Assembly (NCBI GenBank): GCA_021852055.1
Contig: JAJZOD010000001.1
Span: 1 to 48,382, forward strand
Reading direction: 5' to 3'
DNA length: 48,382 bases
Source of the DNA: Microcaldota archaeon
GTDB lineage: Archaea; Micrarchaeota; Micrarchaeia; Micrarchaeales; CABMGC01
Of the stretch, positions 7,693 to 14,759 are shown piece after piece. Position 1 is the first letter of the stretch. Each line of letters starts with the position of its first letter. A program made the translations under genes and the position numbers. The notes under the pieces were generated by a model. That model searched no databases and was not told the DNA's origin. It saw nothing but the letters and a program-made list of their open reading frames with translations.

Positions 7693-7791
7693 CGCATCGG
7701 ATTATCTAAAATGCAGATGTTTAGATTGAAGAAAAAGATAAAAGAAGGGAAGAAGATAGTAACCCCTGCGAAAAAGTGGGGAGTCCGCTAA
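7693..7791 (+). pseudogene. Cas1-C-terminus-like tail remnant B (includes right 60-bp repeat)
   Basis: Between an in-frame stop at 7690-7692 and a stop at 7789-7791 the frame reads RIGLSKMQMFRLKKKIKEGK and ends in a basic stretch. It shares I-x-[SN]-K-x5-[RQ]-x4-KEGK with the fragments at 7527-7688 and 7921-8082. It overlaps the right copy of the 60-bp direct repeat (7722-7781). There is no start or upstream domain, so this is a relic. Confidence 0.3.
7722..7781 (+). repeat. 60-bp perfect direct repeat, right copy
   Basis: Identical over 60 bases to 6305-6364. Together the copies flank the DGR remnant (6398-7464). Identity is lost immediately on the right (position 7782 is A against G at 6365), so the edge is sharp. 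The repeat could be a recombination scar or a duplicated gene tail. Confidence 0.85.
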
Positions 7792-7920
7792 TCGCCTGTA
7801 AAATAAGTGTTGTGGAATGTATATCACTTACTATATTTCGTTATACAATTCTGTGTGCTTATTGTACTGATTATTATCTACTTATCAAGCTTCAATTTAA
7901 CATGCCAGAACTCTAGATAA

Positions 7921-8082
7921 ATTGAGGATAACATATATGTTCTTAGTAAGGTGCTAAGCTTAATGCCACAAGACCGCAAGAGGCTAGGCATAAATAAGTC
8001 AACTCTGTGGTATATGCAGAATCATATAAAAGAAGGAAAGAGAATCAAGGTTTATGGTAAGGTTATAGGTAAAATCAAGTAG
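7921..8082 (+). pseudogene. Cas1-C-terminus-like tail remnant C
   Basis: The frame opens after a stop at 7918-7920 and ends at 8080-8082. It encodes RKRLGINKSTLWYMQNHIKE followed by GKRIKVYGKVIGKIK. LGxxKSTLWYM closely recalls the C-terminal LGFSKGTLHYMKK of type I-B Cas1 proteins. A possible internal ATG would give only about 39 residues. The body of the protein is absent. It directly precedes, and nearly overlaps, the truncated restriction-enzyme gene. Confidence 0.4.
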
Positions 8083-8090
8083 TGTTGTTT

Positions 8091-8279
8091 ATGGATAAAG
8101 AGCAAATGAAGAGTGAAATAACAAAGCTCATCGAGAAGTATAATTGTGAGAAGGGCAAAAGGTACAACGAAGAGGCTACGAAAAACGATTTTATACTGCC
8201 TTTATTCAAGATACTGGGCTGGGATGTAGAAGATTCAAACGAGGTATCGAAAGAAGAGAACGCACCAGTTAGAACTTAA
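8091..8279 (+). pseudogene. Truncated restriction enzyme N-terminus (type I/IIG-like)
   Basis: The 62 residues from the ATG at 8091 (MDKEQMKSEITKLIEKY) run into YNEEATKNDFILPLFKILGW, then DVEDSNEVSKEE. This is the N-terminal signature of HsdR_N-like or Eco57I-type restriction-modification proteins (Y-x-E-x-x-T-x-x-D-F-I-x-P-L-x-x-x-L-G-W). Full proteins continue for many hundreds of residues with nuclease and methylase motifs. Here the frame stops six residues after the match, so this is a broken gene fragment. Confidence 0.7.
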
Positions 8280-8284
8280 TTACA

Positions 8285-8557
8285 TCAACAAACCTTTTTA
8301 TCAGAATCTTGGGTTACTGATTGTCCACTGGCTTTGCTTGATAGTCCCAAGTCACGTACGGTGGGGAGCCTGCCAGTTGCCTTTTTTGAATATATGGTTA
8401 TGCCGTCTTTCATCACTTCGAATGATCCTGATTGACCTGGAATAAGCTTTAAAGAAAATTCTTCATTGTGAGCATTGCTTTCCAAAACCTTTTGGGCCAT
8501 TTCTATAGCAACTGGGAGATAGCAGCCAACACAGAATCGCATTTCGTATTTCATCAA
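8285..8557 (-). CDS. SelW/Rdx-family thioredoxin-like redox protein
   Basis: The 90-residue protein has the family's N-terminal CxxC (MRFCVGCYLPVAIEMAQKVL). The C-terminal strand-helix FEVMKDGITIYSKKATGRLP is the Rdx signature 'F-E-V-x-x-[ND]-G-x-x-[IV]-x-S-K'. Cysteine is used in place of selenocysteine. Rdx proteins are small thioredoxin-fold redox or metal-handling proteins. It is divergent from an HxlR regulator across a 69-bp operator region and was probably gained with it. The extended tail after residue 70 ends in Cys. Confidence 0.75.
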   Translation of the reverse strand: MMKYEMRFCVGCYLPVAIEMAQKVLESNAHNEEFSLKLIPGQSGSFEVMKDGITIYSKKATGRLPTVRDLGLSSKASGQSVTQDSDKKVC

Positions 8558-8560
8558 TTC

Positions 8561-8621
8561 ACCTTTATATAAATACTACAAAAGATAAAGTATTTATACT
8601 ACAATGTTCAAACTATTGTAG
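8561..8621. promoter_or_regulatory. Divergent promoter with paired HxlR operators
   Basis: Two inverted repeats lie between the SelW-like and HxlR genes: AAATACT/AGTATTT (8571-8577 and 8589-8595) and CTACAAT/ATTGTAG (8599-8605 and 8615-8621). TACTACA is repeated at 8574-8580 and 8597-8603. A TATA-like TTTATATAAAT (about 8562-8573) can serve the leftward gene. The repeats would let one regulator control both genes. Confidence 0.5.
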
Positions 8622-8626
8622 ATACT

Positions 8627-9016
8627 ATGAAGAATCAAAGTAGTGAAGCTAAGACTTATTGTTTTTGTGCTCTCGATGGTACCATGAATCTTTTAGGAAA
8701 GAAGTGGGTCCTTTTCACGATAAATGTGATTGGGAATCATGGAACTGTTAGGTTTACTGATCTTTCTAGAGAACTGCAAGGTATTTCGCAGTCAACGCTC
8801 GCTTGGATACTTAAAAACCTCGAGCATGTAGGCATTGTTGAGAGGAAATCATTTGCAGAAATACCTCCAAGGGTCGAGTATTCGCTAACAAGAAAGGGCA
8901 GCGAGCTGCGAAAAGCGTTAGTACCCCTGCTTTTCTGGGCTGCAAAGCAAGATGATTACTCAAAGAAGGTTGAGAAGTGTGATCAAAACCAGTACGTCAG
9001 AGTCAATATAATTTAA
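8627..9016 (+). CDS. HxlR-family winged-helix regulator
   Basis: The 129-residue protein has the HxlR domain. LLGKKWVLFTINVIGNHG is followed by VRFTDLSRELQGISQSTLAW, then LKNLEHVGIVERK and PPRVEYSLTRKGSEL. The N-terminal Cys residues (CFCA at about 13-16) match the redox- or electrophile-sensing cysteine that many HxlR proteins carry. It is divergent from a CxxC redox protein and 11 bp upstream of a phosphatase/ArsC-like gene, so a redox or metalloid response is plausible. Confidence 0.85.
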   Translation: MKNQSSEAKTYCFCALDGTMNLLGKKWVLFTINVIGNHGTVRFTDLSRELQGISQSTLAWILKNLEHVGIVERKSFAEIPPRVEYSLTRKGSELRKALVPLLFWAAKQDDYSKKVEKCDQNQYVRVNII

Positions 9017-9027
9017 GATTAGCTATT

Positions 9028-9435
9028 GTGGGTTATACGGTGTCAAATATACTTTTTGTTTGCAAAGAAAACAAATACAGAAGCCAGATAGCAGAAGTAT
9101 TATTCAATAGTATGACGGCAAAACATCATGCCACAAGTGCGTCAGGCAAAGAGCCAGCTAAAGAAGTAAGTAAAGATGCGATATCATTGTTAAAAATAAT
9201 ATATGATATAGACATGAACCAGCAGAAACCCAAAAGGCTTACTAAATCATTGCTTGATAACGCCGACAAGATAATAATATTATGCGATCCTAAAGACTGC
9301 GTCCTTATACCTAAAAGTTATGCCACAGAACATTGGGATATACCAAAAATGGAAACTTTGGACGAAGGAAGTAAAATTAAGGCGTTAGGCAAGCTTCGTC
9401 AAAAAATAGCAGAATTAATAGTCGAGTTGGATTGA
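9028..9435 (+). CDS. Low-molecular-weight phosphatase / arsenate reductase-like protein
   Basis: The N-terminal strand and P-loop read ILFVCKENKYRSQIAE, a C-x5-R-S active site as in low-molecular-weight tyrosine phosphatases and thioredoxin-linked ArsC. The typical loop is CxGNxxRS; here it is CKENKYRS. The general-acid region is replaced by EHWDIPKM with an Asp in W-D-I-P. Start is GTG at 9028, with another GTG at 9040. It follows the HxlR gene by 11 bp and is probably cotranscribed. Phosphatase versus arsenate reductase cannot be decided from sequence alone. Confidence 0.75.
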   Translation: MGYTVSNILFVCKENKYRSQIAEVLFNSMTAKHHATSASGKEPAKEVSKDAISLLKIIYDIDMNQQKPKRLTKSLLDNADKIIILCDPKDCVLIPKSYATEHWDIPKMETLDEGSKIKALGKLRQKIAELIVELD

Positions 9436-9534
9436 TAAGAGACGCAACACCTCTCTTTCTCAGCCTCTCCATGCTAAAACTATGTTAGAGAAGGGGGACA
9501 TTTGAACGAGTTATATATAACCCCACATAAAGGA

Positions 9535-9607
9535 TGGGGAGTTCGAGATTTGAACTCGAGTCTTCAGGTCCCAAACCTGAAAGCCTACCAAGCTAGCCTA
9601 ACTCCCC
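9535..9607 (-). tRNA. tRNA-Pro (anticodon UGG)
   Basis: On the minus strand the acceptor arms GGGGAGT (from 9607) and ACTCCCC pair fully. The anticodon stem TCAGG/CCTGA encloses the loop TTTGGGA, giving anticodon TGG. The T arm is TCGAG-TTCAAAT-CTCGA. The discriminator is A and CCA is not encoded. There is no intron; length is 73 nt. Confidence 0.93.
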
Positions 9608-9633
9608 GTGATAAACATATAATTGCAGTTGAA

Positions 9634-9646
9634 GGTTTTTATATGG
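9634..9646 (-). promoter_or_regulatory. tRNA-Pro promoter
   Basis: On the minus strand this reads CCATATAAAAACC, a strong archaeal BRE/TATA combination. It is about 30 bp upstream of the tRNA 5' end at 9607. Confidence 0.6.
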
Positions 9647-9724
9647 GTGCTATGCCTTTTTAACTTGGACAGTCTGTGCTCAGGTTTCTTATAATTCAAT
9701 TAGCAGTATTCAGAAGAAAATATC

Positions 9725-10168
9725 TCACTGCTTCGGCTTCCTGCCTGGCGGCTTCGGCATCTTTAGATAAGAATATGCCTTGCTCAGCATCTCCTGGTTT
9801 ATGTCAGTGTCGAACTTCAGGCTCTGCAGCGTTCTGCGTATCAGGTAGGTATTTGCAATCTCCTTTAGCTCCTCCTTGGATTTTATTGCCTTGTCCACTG
9901 TTGCCTTAGCACCCGGAGTTCCGAGTTCCTGTATGGCAGCTGCAAGATCGTTGTAGCGCTTCGCCTTGCCTTTTGTTATGGATTCTACATACGCGTCAAG
10001 AACGGCAAGATCTATTCCGAGAAATTCGAATGCCTTCTTGTCGAGTGTCTGGCGTATTGATGCAAGTGCAAAGGCCACTTCTTCTGGTTTTGTATCCTCC
10101 TGCACCGATGCCTTCTTTATGACTACCCAATCCCTGTATTTCGCTGAAAACTCGATAGAATCTGACAT
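9725..10168 (-). CDS. Conserved archaeal-type hypothetical protein (possibly DUF2666-like)
   Basis: A 147-residue soluble helical protein starting MSDSIEFSAKYRDWVVIKK. The opening 'I-x-F-x-A-K-Y-x-D-W' is reminiscent of the archaeal DUF2666 family, but I cannot verify this. The C-terminus is basic and proline-rich (KMPKPPGRKPKQ), which suggests nucleic-acid or ribosome association. It lies 22 bp after the winged-helix gene at 10191-10406 and not far from eL40, so all three may be one operon. No enzymatic motif is visible. Confidence 0.6.
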   Translation of the reverse strand: MSDSIEFSAKYRDWVVIKKASVQEDTKPEEVAFALASIRQTLDKKAFEFLGIDLAVLDAYVESITKGKAKRYNDLAAAIQELGTPGAKATVDKAIKSKEELKEIANTYLIRRTLQSLKFDTDINQEMLSKAYSYLKMPKPPGRKPKQ

Positions 10169-10190
10169 GCAAAATACCTTTTATCTGATT

Positions 10191-10406
10191 TTATCCTATA
10201 ACGTAATAGCCAGATGCCTTCTCGCGCACAACGCGTTTTATGGCGCCCTTCTGCACCAGCGATATGAGCGTATTTGTAACAATGCCTTTCGGCCTGTTGC
10301 ACTTCTTTGCTATGTCATCTGCAGTCTTCTTCTTCTCCTCGTTGGTCGCACCGATATCCTTCATAGCCTGTACGACCAGGCTTTCTATAGGCGTAAATTC
10401 TACCAT
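10191..10406 (-). CDS. Small winged-helix DNA-binding protein
   Basis: The 71-residue protein is a single winged-helix domain. A first helix FTPIESLVVQAMKDIG is followed by KKTADDIAKKCNRPKGIVTN as helix-turn-helix, LISLVQKGAIKRV and a wing ending in SGYYVIG. Stand-alone domains of this size are common archaeal chromatin or regulatory proteins. It sits between eL40 (77 bp upstream) and a hypothetical gene in the same direction. Confidence 0.7.
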   Translation of the reverse strand: MVEFTPIESLVVQAMKDIGATNEEKKKTADDIAKKCNRPKGIVTNTLISLVQKGAIKRVVREKASGYYVIG

Positions 10407-10482
10407 TCTATTACCTTTTGTTTGTTCTTTATACGTTTTTGACTTCTAAGCATTGATTTGTTTACTCGGCAGTATTTCTTAT

Positions 10483-10635
10483 CTATTTCTTTACGCGGCT
10501 CTCTTTGCGCTTTACTCTCAGATATATGCTGCCGCATTTTCTGCACTTCTTTACGCCTGCGCGGTTTCTGGCCTTGCACCTTCTGCATACCCATATTTGC
10601 GTCAGAGCCTCATCTGCCAATGCAAACTTTCCCAT
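10483..10635 (-). CDS. rpl40e: Ribosomal protein eL40 (L40e)
   Basis: A 50-residue gene beginning MGKFALADEALTQIWVCRRC and continuing with KARNRAGVKKCRKCG before a short basic tail (LRVKRKESRVKK). The two CxxC pairs (WVCRRC and KKCRKC) form the zinc ribbon of eL40, and the size fits archaeal L40e. The ATG at 10635 and TAG at 10483-10485 delimit it. A longer overlapping frame in this stretch is a shadow. A minus-strand TATA-like GAATAAATATC lies upstream near 10670. Confidence 0.92.
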   Translation of the reverse strand: MGKFALADEALTQIWVCRRCKARNRAGVKKCRKCGSIYLRVKRKESRVKK

Positions 10636-10702
10636 TAGGATCACGATTGTACAACATATTGCACAGAAAGATATTTATTCTGTTGTTTTTAGCGCCTGAG
10701 CA

Positions 10703-10737
10703 GTCCTGCCCTAAGGAACAGGGCATTATTTCAGGAC
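10703..10737 (+). other. Two-part hairpin in the eL40-cdc48 divergent gap
   Basis: GTCCT/AGGAC (10703-10707 and 10733-10737) and GCCCT/AGGGC (10708-10712 and 10720-10724) form a stem with an asymmetric internal loop on the 3' side. It lies upstream of the cdc48 TATA box and outside any gene. It may be a small structured RNA or a regulatory palindrome; nothing further supports either. Confidence 0.25.
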
Positions 10738-10763
10738 ATTACCGCAGGCATTTTCATCGCAAG

Positions 10764-10772
10764 TTATATATA
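10764..10772 (+). promoter_or_regulatory. cdc48 operon promoter
   Basis: TTATATATA lies about 55-60 bp upstream of the cdc48 ATG, with a GGTG ribosome-binding motif seven bases before the ATG. It should drive cdc48 and possibly eS6 and aIF2-gamma. Confidence 0.55.
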
Positions 10773-10824
10773 AGTTTTACCGACAAATAGTAGATGCAGA
10801 TTACATTTAGTTTTTGGTGCACTT

Positions 10825-12978
10825 ATGACTAACAGCATTGAGCTTACTGTTGCGGATGCGCTTGTTACGGATTCAGGGCGCAGCATAGCTAGGATAGACA
10901 GCAAGTCAAGAAAGCTCCTTGACGTTGTTTCAGGGGACATTATAGAGATAAAAGGCAAGATAAAAAGCACAGCTGCCGTTGTTTGGCAGTCCCATCCGAG
11001 CGATGAAGGGCTTGGATTTGTGCGCATAGATGGGTACCTGCGCCAGAACTTGGGCGTAGGCATAGGAGACAAGATATTTGCATCAAAGGCGGAGGTAAAA
11101 GACGCTGAGAAGGTCGTGCTTGCGCCTCCGCCTAATCAGCGTGCGCCGCTCACGTCCGACTTTGTAGGCTATGCCAAGAAGAGGCTTGAAGGCAAACCCA
11201 TAGCAAAGGGGGATTCAATACCGATACCTATGTTCGGCTTTGTTTTCAACTTTTTGGTAGTGCAGGTTGTACCGCACGGTATTACAAAAATCACAAGCAA
11301 TACAAATCTGCTTATAAAGGATGAGCCTGTTTCTGAATCGCTGGTCAGGATAGGCGATGTCCATTATGAGGACATAGGAGGCCTTGATGATGCAAAGCAG
11401 AAGATACGCGAAATGGTAGAGCTGCCTATAAGATATCCGGAGCTGTTTGAGAGGCTTGGCATAGACCCACCGAAGGGCGTGCTTCTTTACGGGCCGCCAG
11501 GAACCGGAAAGACGCTTCTGGCGAAGGCAGTTGCAAATGAGAGCGAAGCGCATTTTATAACTATATCTGGACCGGAGCTCGTAAGCAAGTTCGTAGGAGA
11601 AAGCGAGGAGAAGCTGCGAGAGATATTCAAGCAGGCGAACGAGAAGGCTCCGACAATAATATTCATGGACGAGATAGATGCCATAGCACCTAAGCGCGAA
11701 GAGGCAACAAATGAGGTTGAGAGGCGCATGGTATCGCAGCTGCTGACATTGATGGACGGCATGCCTCCGAGAGGCCAGGTGATAATACTAGCAGCAACAA
11801 ACAGGCCAGATGCCATAGACCAGGCTTTAAGGAGACCCGGGCGCTTTGACCGTGAGATAGAGATAGGGGTGCCAAACAGGAATGACAGAAAGGTCATACT
11901 TCAGATACATACTAGGAACATGCCTCTTGCAAAAGACGTAAGCATAGAGGAGCTTGCAAACATTACACACGGGTACACAGGCGCAGATTTGAATGCGTTA
12001 GTAAGGGAGGCGGCTATGGCTACCCTCAGAGGAATACTGCCGGATATAGTTGGCAAGCCAAACATACCCACGGACATACTTACCAATTTGTCGGTCAGCA
12101 GGGAAGACTTCATGGAGGCCATGAGAAACATACAGCCTAGCGCATTGCGCGAGGTTTTTGTTGAGAGGCCTAATGTACATTGGACGGACATAGGCGATCT
12201 TGAGAAGGTGAAGGAGGAGCTGCGCGAAGCAGTTGAACTGCCGCTTAAGAAACCGGAGGCGTTCGAGAAGATGGGCATACGCCCAATACGCGGTGTCCTG
12301 CTTGTAGGAGCCCCTGGTACGGGAAAAACAATGCTTGCGCGCGCAGTTGCAACAGAGCGCGAATCCAACTTCATATCAATTAAGGGCCCCGAAGTGCTTA
12401 GCAAATGGGTAGGCGAGAGCGAGAAAACCGTGCGCGAGATATTCAGGAAGGCAAGGCTTGCGGCACCGTGCATAATATTTATAGACGAGATAGATGCCAT
12501 AGCGCATTCAAGGGAAGGCGGCGATGATTCGCGTGTAACTGAACGGGTGGTCGATACGCTGCTTACGGAGATGGATGGATTGCAGGAGCTCAAGAACGTA
12601 GTTGTCATAGGCGCTACCAACAAGCCTGAATATGTAGATCCGGCACTTCTCCGCCCCGGGCGCTTCGACAAGATAGTAGACATACCGATGCCTGGTGCAG
12701 AAGCCAGGCTTGAGATCCTCAAGGTGCATACGCGCAAGATGCCGCTTGACAAGGATGTTGTGCTTGAAGACCTTGCAAACGTTGCTGAAAATTACACCGG
12801 AGCAGAGATAGAAAATATATGCCGCGAAGCAGGAATGAACGCCATAAGGTCAAAGAGAGATGTTGTAAAGAAAGAGGATTTCACAAAGGCATTCAGGGAG
12901 GTAAGGCCTGCAGTGCCGAAGGAGGTTGCTGAGCGCATAAGCAGGTTCAAGGATGAACCTGAGAGCATGTACAGGTAG
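10825..12978 (+). CDS. CDC48/VCP-type AAA+ ATPase
   Basis: A 717-residue protein with an N-terminal double-psi barrel and CDC48_2 region (1-165) and two AAA+ modules. D1 has Walker A GPPGTGKT (223-230) and Walker B IIFMDEIDAI. D2 has GAPGTGKT (495-502) and IIFIDEIDAI. The D2 P-loop has Ala in place of the common first Pro. The hexamer unfolds or extracts proteins for degradation. The C-terminus (ESMYR) lacks the aromatic HbYX proteasome-docking motif. The gene precedes eS6 and aIF2-gamma on the same strand. Confidence 0.95.
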   Translation: MTNSIELTVADALVTDSGRSIARIDSKSRKLLDVVSGDIIEIKGKIKSTAAVVWQSHPSDEGLGFVRIDGYLRQNLGVGIGDKIFASKAEVKDAEKVVLAPPPNQRAPLTSDFVGYAKKRLEGKPIAKGDSIPIPMFGFVFNFLVVQVVPHGITKITSNTNLLIKDEPVSESLVRIGDVHYEDIGGLDDAKQKIREMVELPIRYPELFERLGIDPPKGVLLYGPPGTGKTLLAKAVANESEAHFITISGPELVSKFVGESEEKLREIFKQANEKAPTIIFMDEIDAIAPKREEATNEVERRMVSQLLTLMDGMPPRGQVIILAATNRPDAIDQALRRPGRFDREIEIGVPNRNDRKVILQIHTRNMPLAKDVSIEELANITHGYTGADLNALVREAAMATLRGILPDIVGKPNIPTDILTNLSVSREDFMEAMRNIQPSALREVFVERPNVHWTDIGDLEKVKEELREAVELPLKKPEAFEKMGIRPIRGVLLVGAPGTGKTMLARAVATERESNFISIKGPEVLSKWVGESEKTVREIFRKARLAAPCIIFIDEIDAIAHSREGGDDSRVTERVVDTLLTEMDGLQELKNVVVIGATNKPEYVDPALLRPGRFDKIVDIPMPGAEARLEILKVHTRKMPLDKDVVLEDLANVAENYTGAEIENICREAGMNAIRSKRDVVKKEDFTKAFREVRPAVPKEVAERISRFKDEPESMYR

Positions 12979-13023
12979 GTTGCTGAGACCTGGCTGTCTT
13001 TACAGTTATAATTGAGTGAGTTT

Positions 13024-13419
13024 ATGCAGATTGTTTACTCTGATAGGAAAACAGGAAAAACAGGACAAGCAGATGTGCCTAAGGATAGGGAAGCGCAGCT
13101 CGTGGGCAAGCGCATGGGCGACATTATTGATGGAGCAATTGCAGGGCTTGATGGCTTCAAGCTCAAGCTTACCGGGATGAGCGACAGTGCAGGAGCACCA
13201 TCAAGAAGCGAGATAGAGGGCACGAGGAAGGCTACACCGCTGCTGGGCTATGGCGTAGGCATGCGCTACAGGGGCAAGGGGTTCAGATCAAGAAGGTCTG
13301 TTCGCGGAAACACCGTAAGCAACGACACAGTACAGTTGAATACTGTAATAGAGGAGTACGGGAGCAAGCCATTAGAAGAGCTGTTCAAGGTCAAGGAGAA
13401 GAAGGATGAGAAGTCATGA
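13024..13419 (+). CDS. rps6e: Ribosomal protein eS6
   Basis: The ATG at 13024 gives MQIVYSDRKTGKTGQADV, matching the family start (M-x-x-V-x-x-D-x-K-T-G-K-T). An upstream TTG at 13012 is less likely. The core GKRMGDIIDG, LTGMSDSAGAPSR and the basic block MRYRGKGFRSRRSVRGN are characteristic. It is part of the 30S subunit. Its stop overlaps the aIF2-gamma start by four bases, so the two are translationally coupled. Confidence 0.93.
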   Translation: MQIVYSDRKTGKTGQADVPKDREAQLVGKRMGDIIDGAIAGLDGFKLKLTGMSDSAGAPSRSEIEGTRKATPLLGYGVGMRYRGKGFRSRRSVRGNTVSNDTVQLNTVIEEYGSKPLEELFKVKEKKDEKS

Positions 13420-14627
13420 TGAAGCAAAGCGAACTGAACATAGGCACGCTGGGGCACGTTGACCATGGCAAGACAACCGTTGTGTCTGCAATAACGCACA
13501 CATGGACGGATGTTCATAGCGAGAGCCTGAAAAGAAGCATGACCATAAAATTGGGCTATGCAGACGCAGTAATAAGAAGATGCGATGATAGCAGAGAGTT
13601 TCCGTATACTGTAAACGAGAAGTGCAGCAATGGCACAGATTCGGCGCCATTTCGTAAGGTGTCACTTCTTGATGCGCCTGGGCACGAAACGCTTATGGCA
13701 ACGGCAATAGCAAGCTCAAGCATAATAGACTGCGCACTTTTTGTTATATCTGCATCGGAGCAGTGCCCTATGCCCCAGACAAGGGAGCATCTTATGATAA
13801 TAAGCGCACTTGGGATAAAAAACATAATCGTCGCGCAGACAAAGATAGATGTTGTGGGAAAGGAGCGCGCTCAGAAAAATTACGAACAGATAATGGCGTT
13901 TCTGAAAGGCAGCATTGCACAGGATTCGCCTGTTGTGCCTTTAATGGCAAACAAAGGCATAAACATTGATGCACTTCTTAGAGAAATAGCCAATATAAAG
14001 ATACCAGACAGGGATACAGGCGCAGACCCCCTCATGTATGCAGCAAGATCATTTGACGTAAACAGGCCGGGAACAGGGATAAAGGATGTTGTAGGCGGAG
14101 TCATAGGGGGTTCTATAATAAGAGGCACCTTCAAGGTAGGGGATGAGATAGAGATACGCCCCGGGGTCAACTTTTCCGGAGACAAGTCTAAACGCGATGC
14201 CTATGAGCCGTTGATAAGCAAGATAAGCAGTCTTTCAGCAGGTGGCGAGCACCTTGACAAAGCAATAGCCGGAGGCTTGATAGCTGTTGGTACAGAAACA
14301 GACCCTTCTTTCACAAAAGCAGACGGCCTTGTCGGCCAGATGATAGGCAGGGTCGGGAAACTGCCAGAGGCATCAAATAGCATAACGATAAACTACAGCT
14401 CTTTGAATAGGAATGACATACCAAAGCAGGGCTTCAGAAAAGGCGAGCAGATGCTTCTTGGTATAGGTACAGGCACTTTTGTCGGAACCATAACAAACAT
14501 TAAGAAGAACAGGCTTGAGATACAGTTGAACAGACCTGCATGCGTTGACAAATCAGCGAAAATATCAGTGCTCAGGAACTTCGGCCAGCGGTGGAAGCTC
14601 TCTGGGTTCGGAGTGCTTATGTCGTAA
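13416..14627 (+). CDS. eif2g: Translation initiation factor aIF2 gamma subunit
   Basis: This GTPase carries initiator tRNA to the ribosome. G1 is GHVDHGKTT (13-21) and G3 is DAPGHE (86-91). It continues through an EF-Tu-like beta barrel to residue 403. Two oddities are visible. G4 reads TKID (142-145) where the family has NKID/NKIE. The zinc-knuckle region (about 52-72) keeps only C56 and C70 where most aIF2-gamma proteins have two CxxC pairs. Placement next to eS6 is a usual archaeal arrangement. Confidence 0.93.
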   Translation: MMKQSELNIGTLGHVDHGKTTVVSAITHTWTDVHSESLKRSMTIKLGYADAVIRRCDDSREFPYTVNEKCSNGTDSAPFRKVSLLDAPGHETLMATAIASSSIIDCALFVISASEQCPMPQTREHLMIISALGIKNIIVAQTKIDVVGKERAQKNYEQIMAFLKGSIAQDSPVVPLMANKGINIDALLREIANIKIPDRDTGADPLMYAARSFDVNRPGTGIKDVVGGVIGGSIIRGTFKVGDEIEIRPGVNFSGDKSKRDAYEPLISKISSLSAGGEHLDKAIAGGLIAVGTETDPSFTKADGLVGQMIGRVGKLPEASNSITINYSSLNRNDIPKQGFRKGEQMLLGIGTGTFVGTITNIKKNRLEIQLNRPACVDKSAKISVLRNFGQRWKLSGFGVLMS

Positions 14628-14759
14628 ACGCAGCAATAATGAAGCGCGCCATGCTTCTAGGCAAATCAGGCTCTTATTAGGCAAATTTTAACAATGCCGA
14701 AGGCTATTTATTAGATTAGGGTCGTATGCACCTAAATTAGGCAGCTGATGCATCTGCCA

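Noticed and set aside
6305-7781. The two 60-bp repeats as a CRISPR array
   Set aside because: There are only two copies 1417 bp apart with genes between, not short repeats with regular spacers.
8285-8557. Selenoprotein with selenocysteine
   Set aside because: The SelW-like CxxC is encoded by ordinary Cys codons and no in-frame TGA is present.
10400-10594. 64-codon frame overlapping eL40
   Set aside because: A 50-codon frame in a different phase encodes an unmistakable eL40 zinc ribbon, so the longer one is a shadow.
11901-12752. 283-codon open frame antisense to the CDC48 gene
   Set aside because: It lies wholly within a strongly conserved AAA+ gene, and its Ser/Arg-rich translation is the usual shadow of such a gene.
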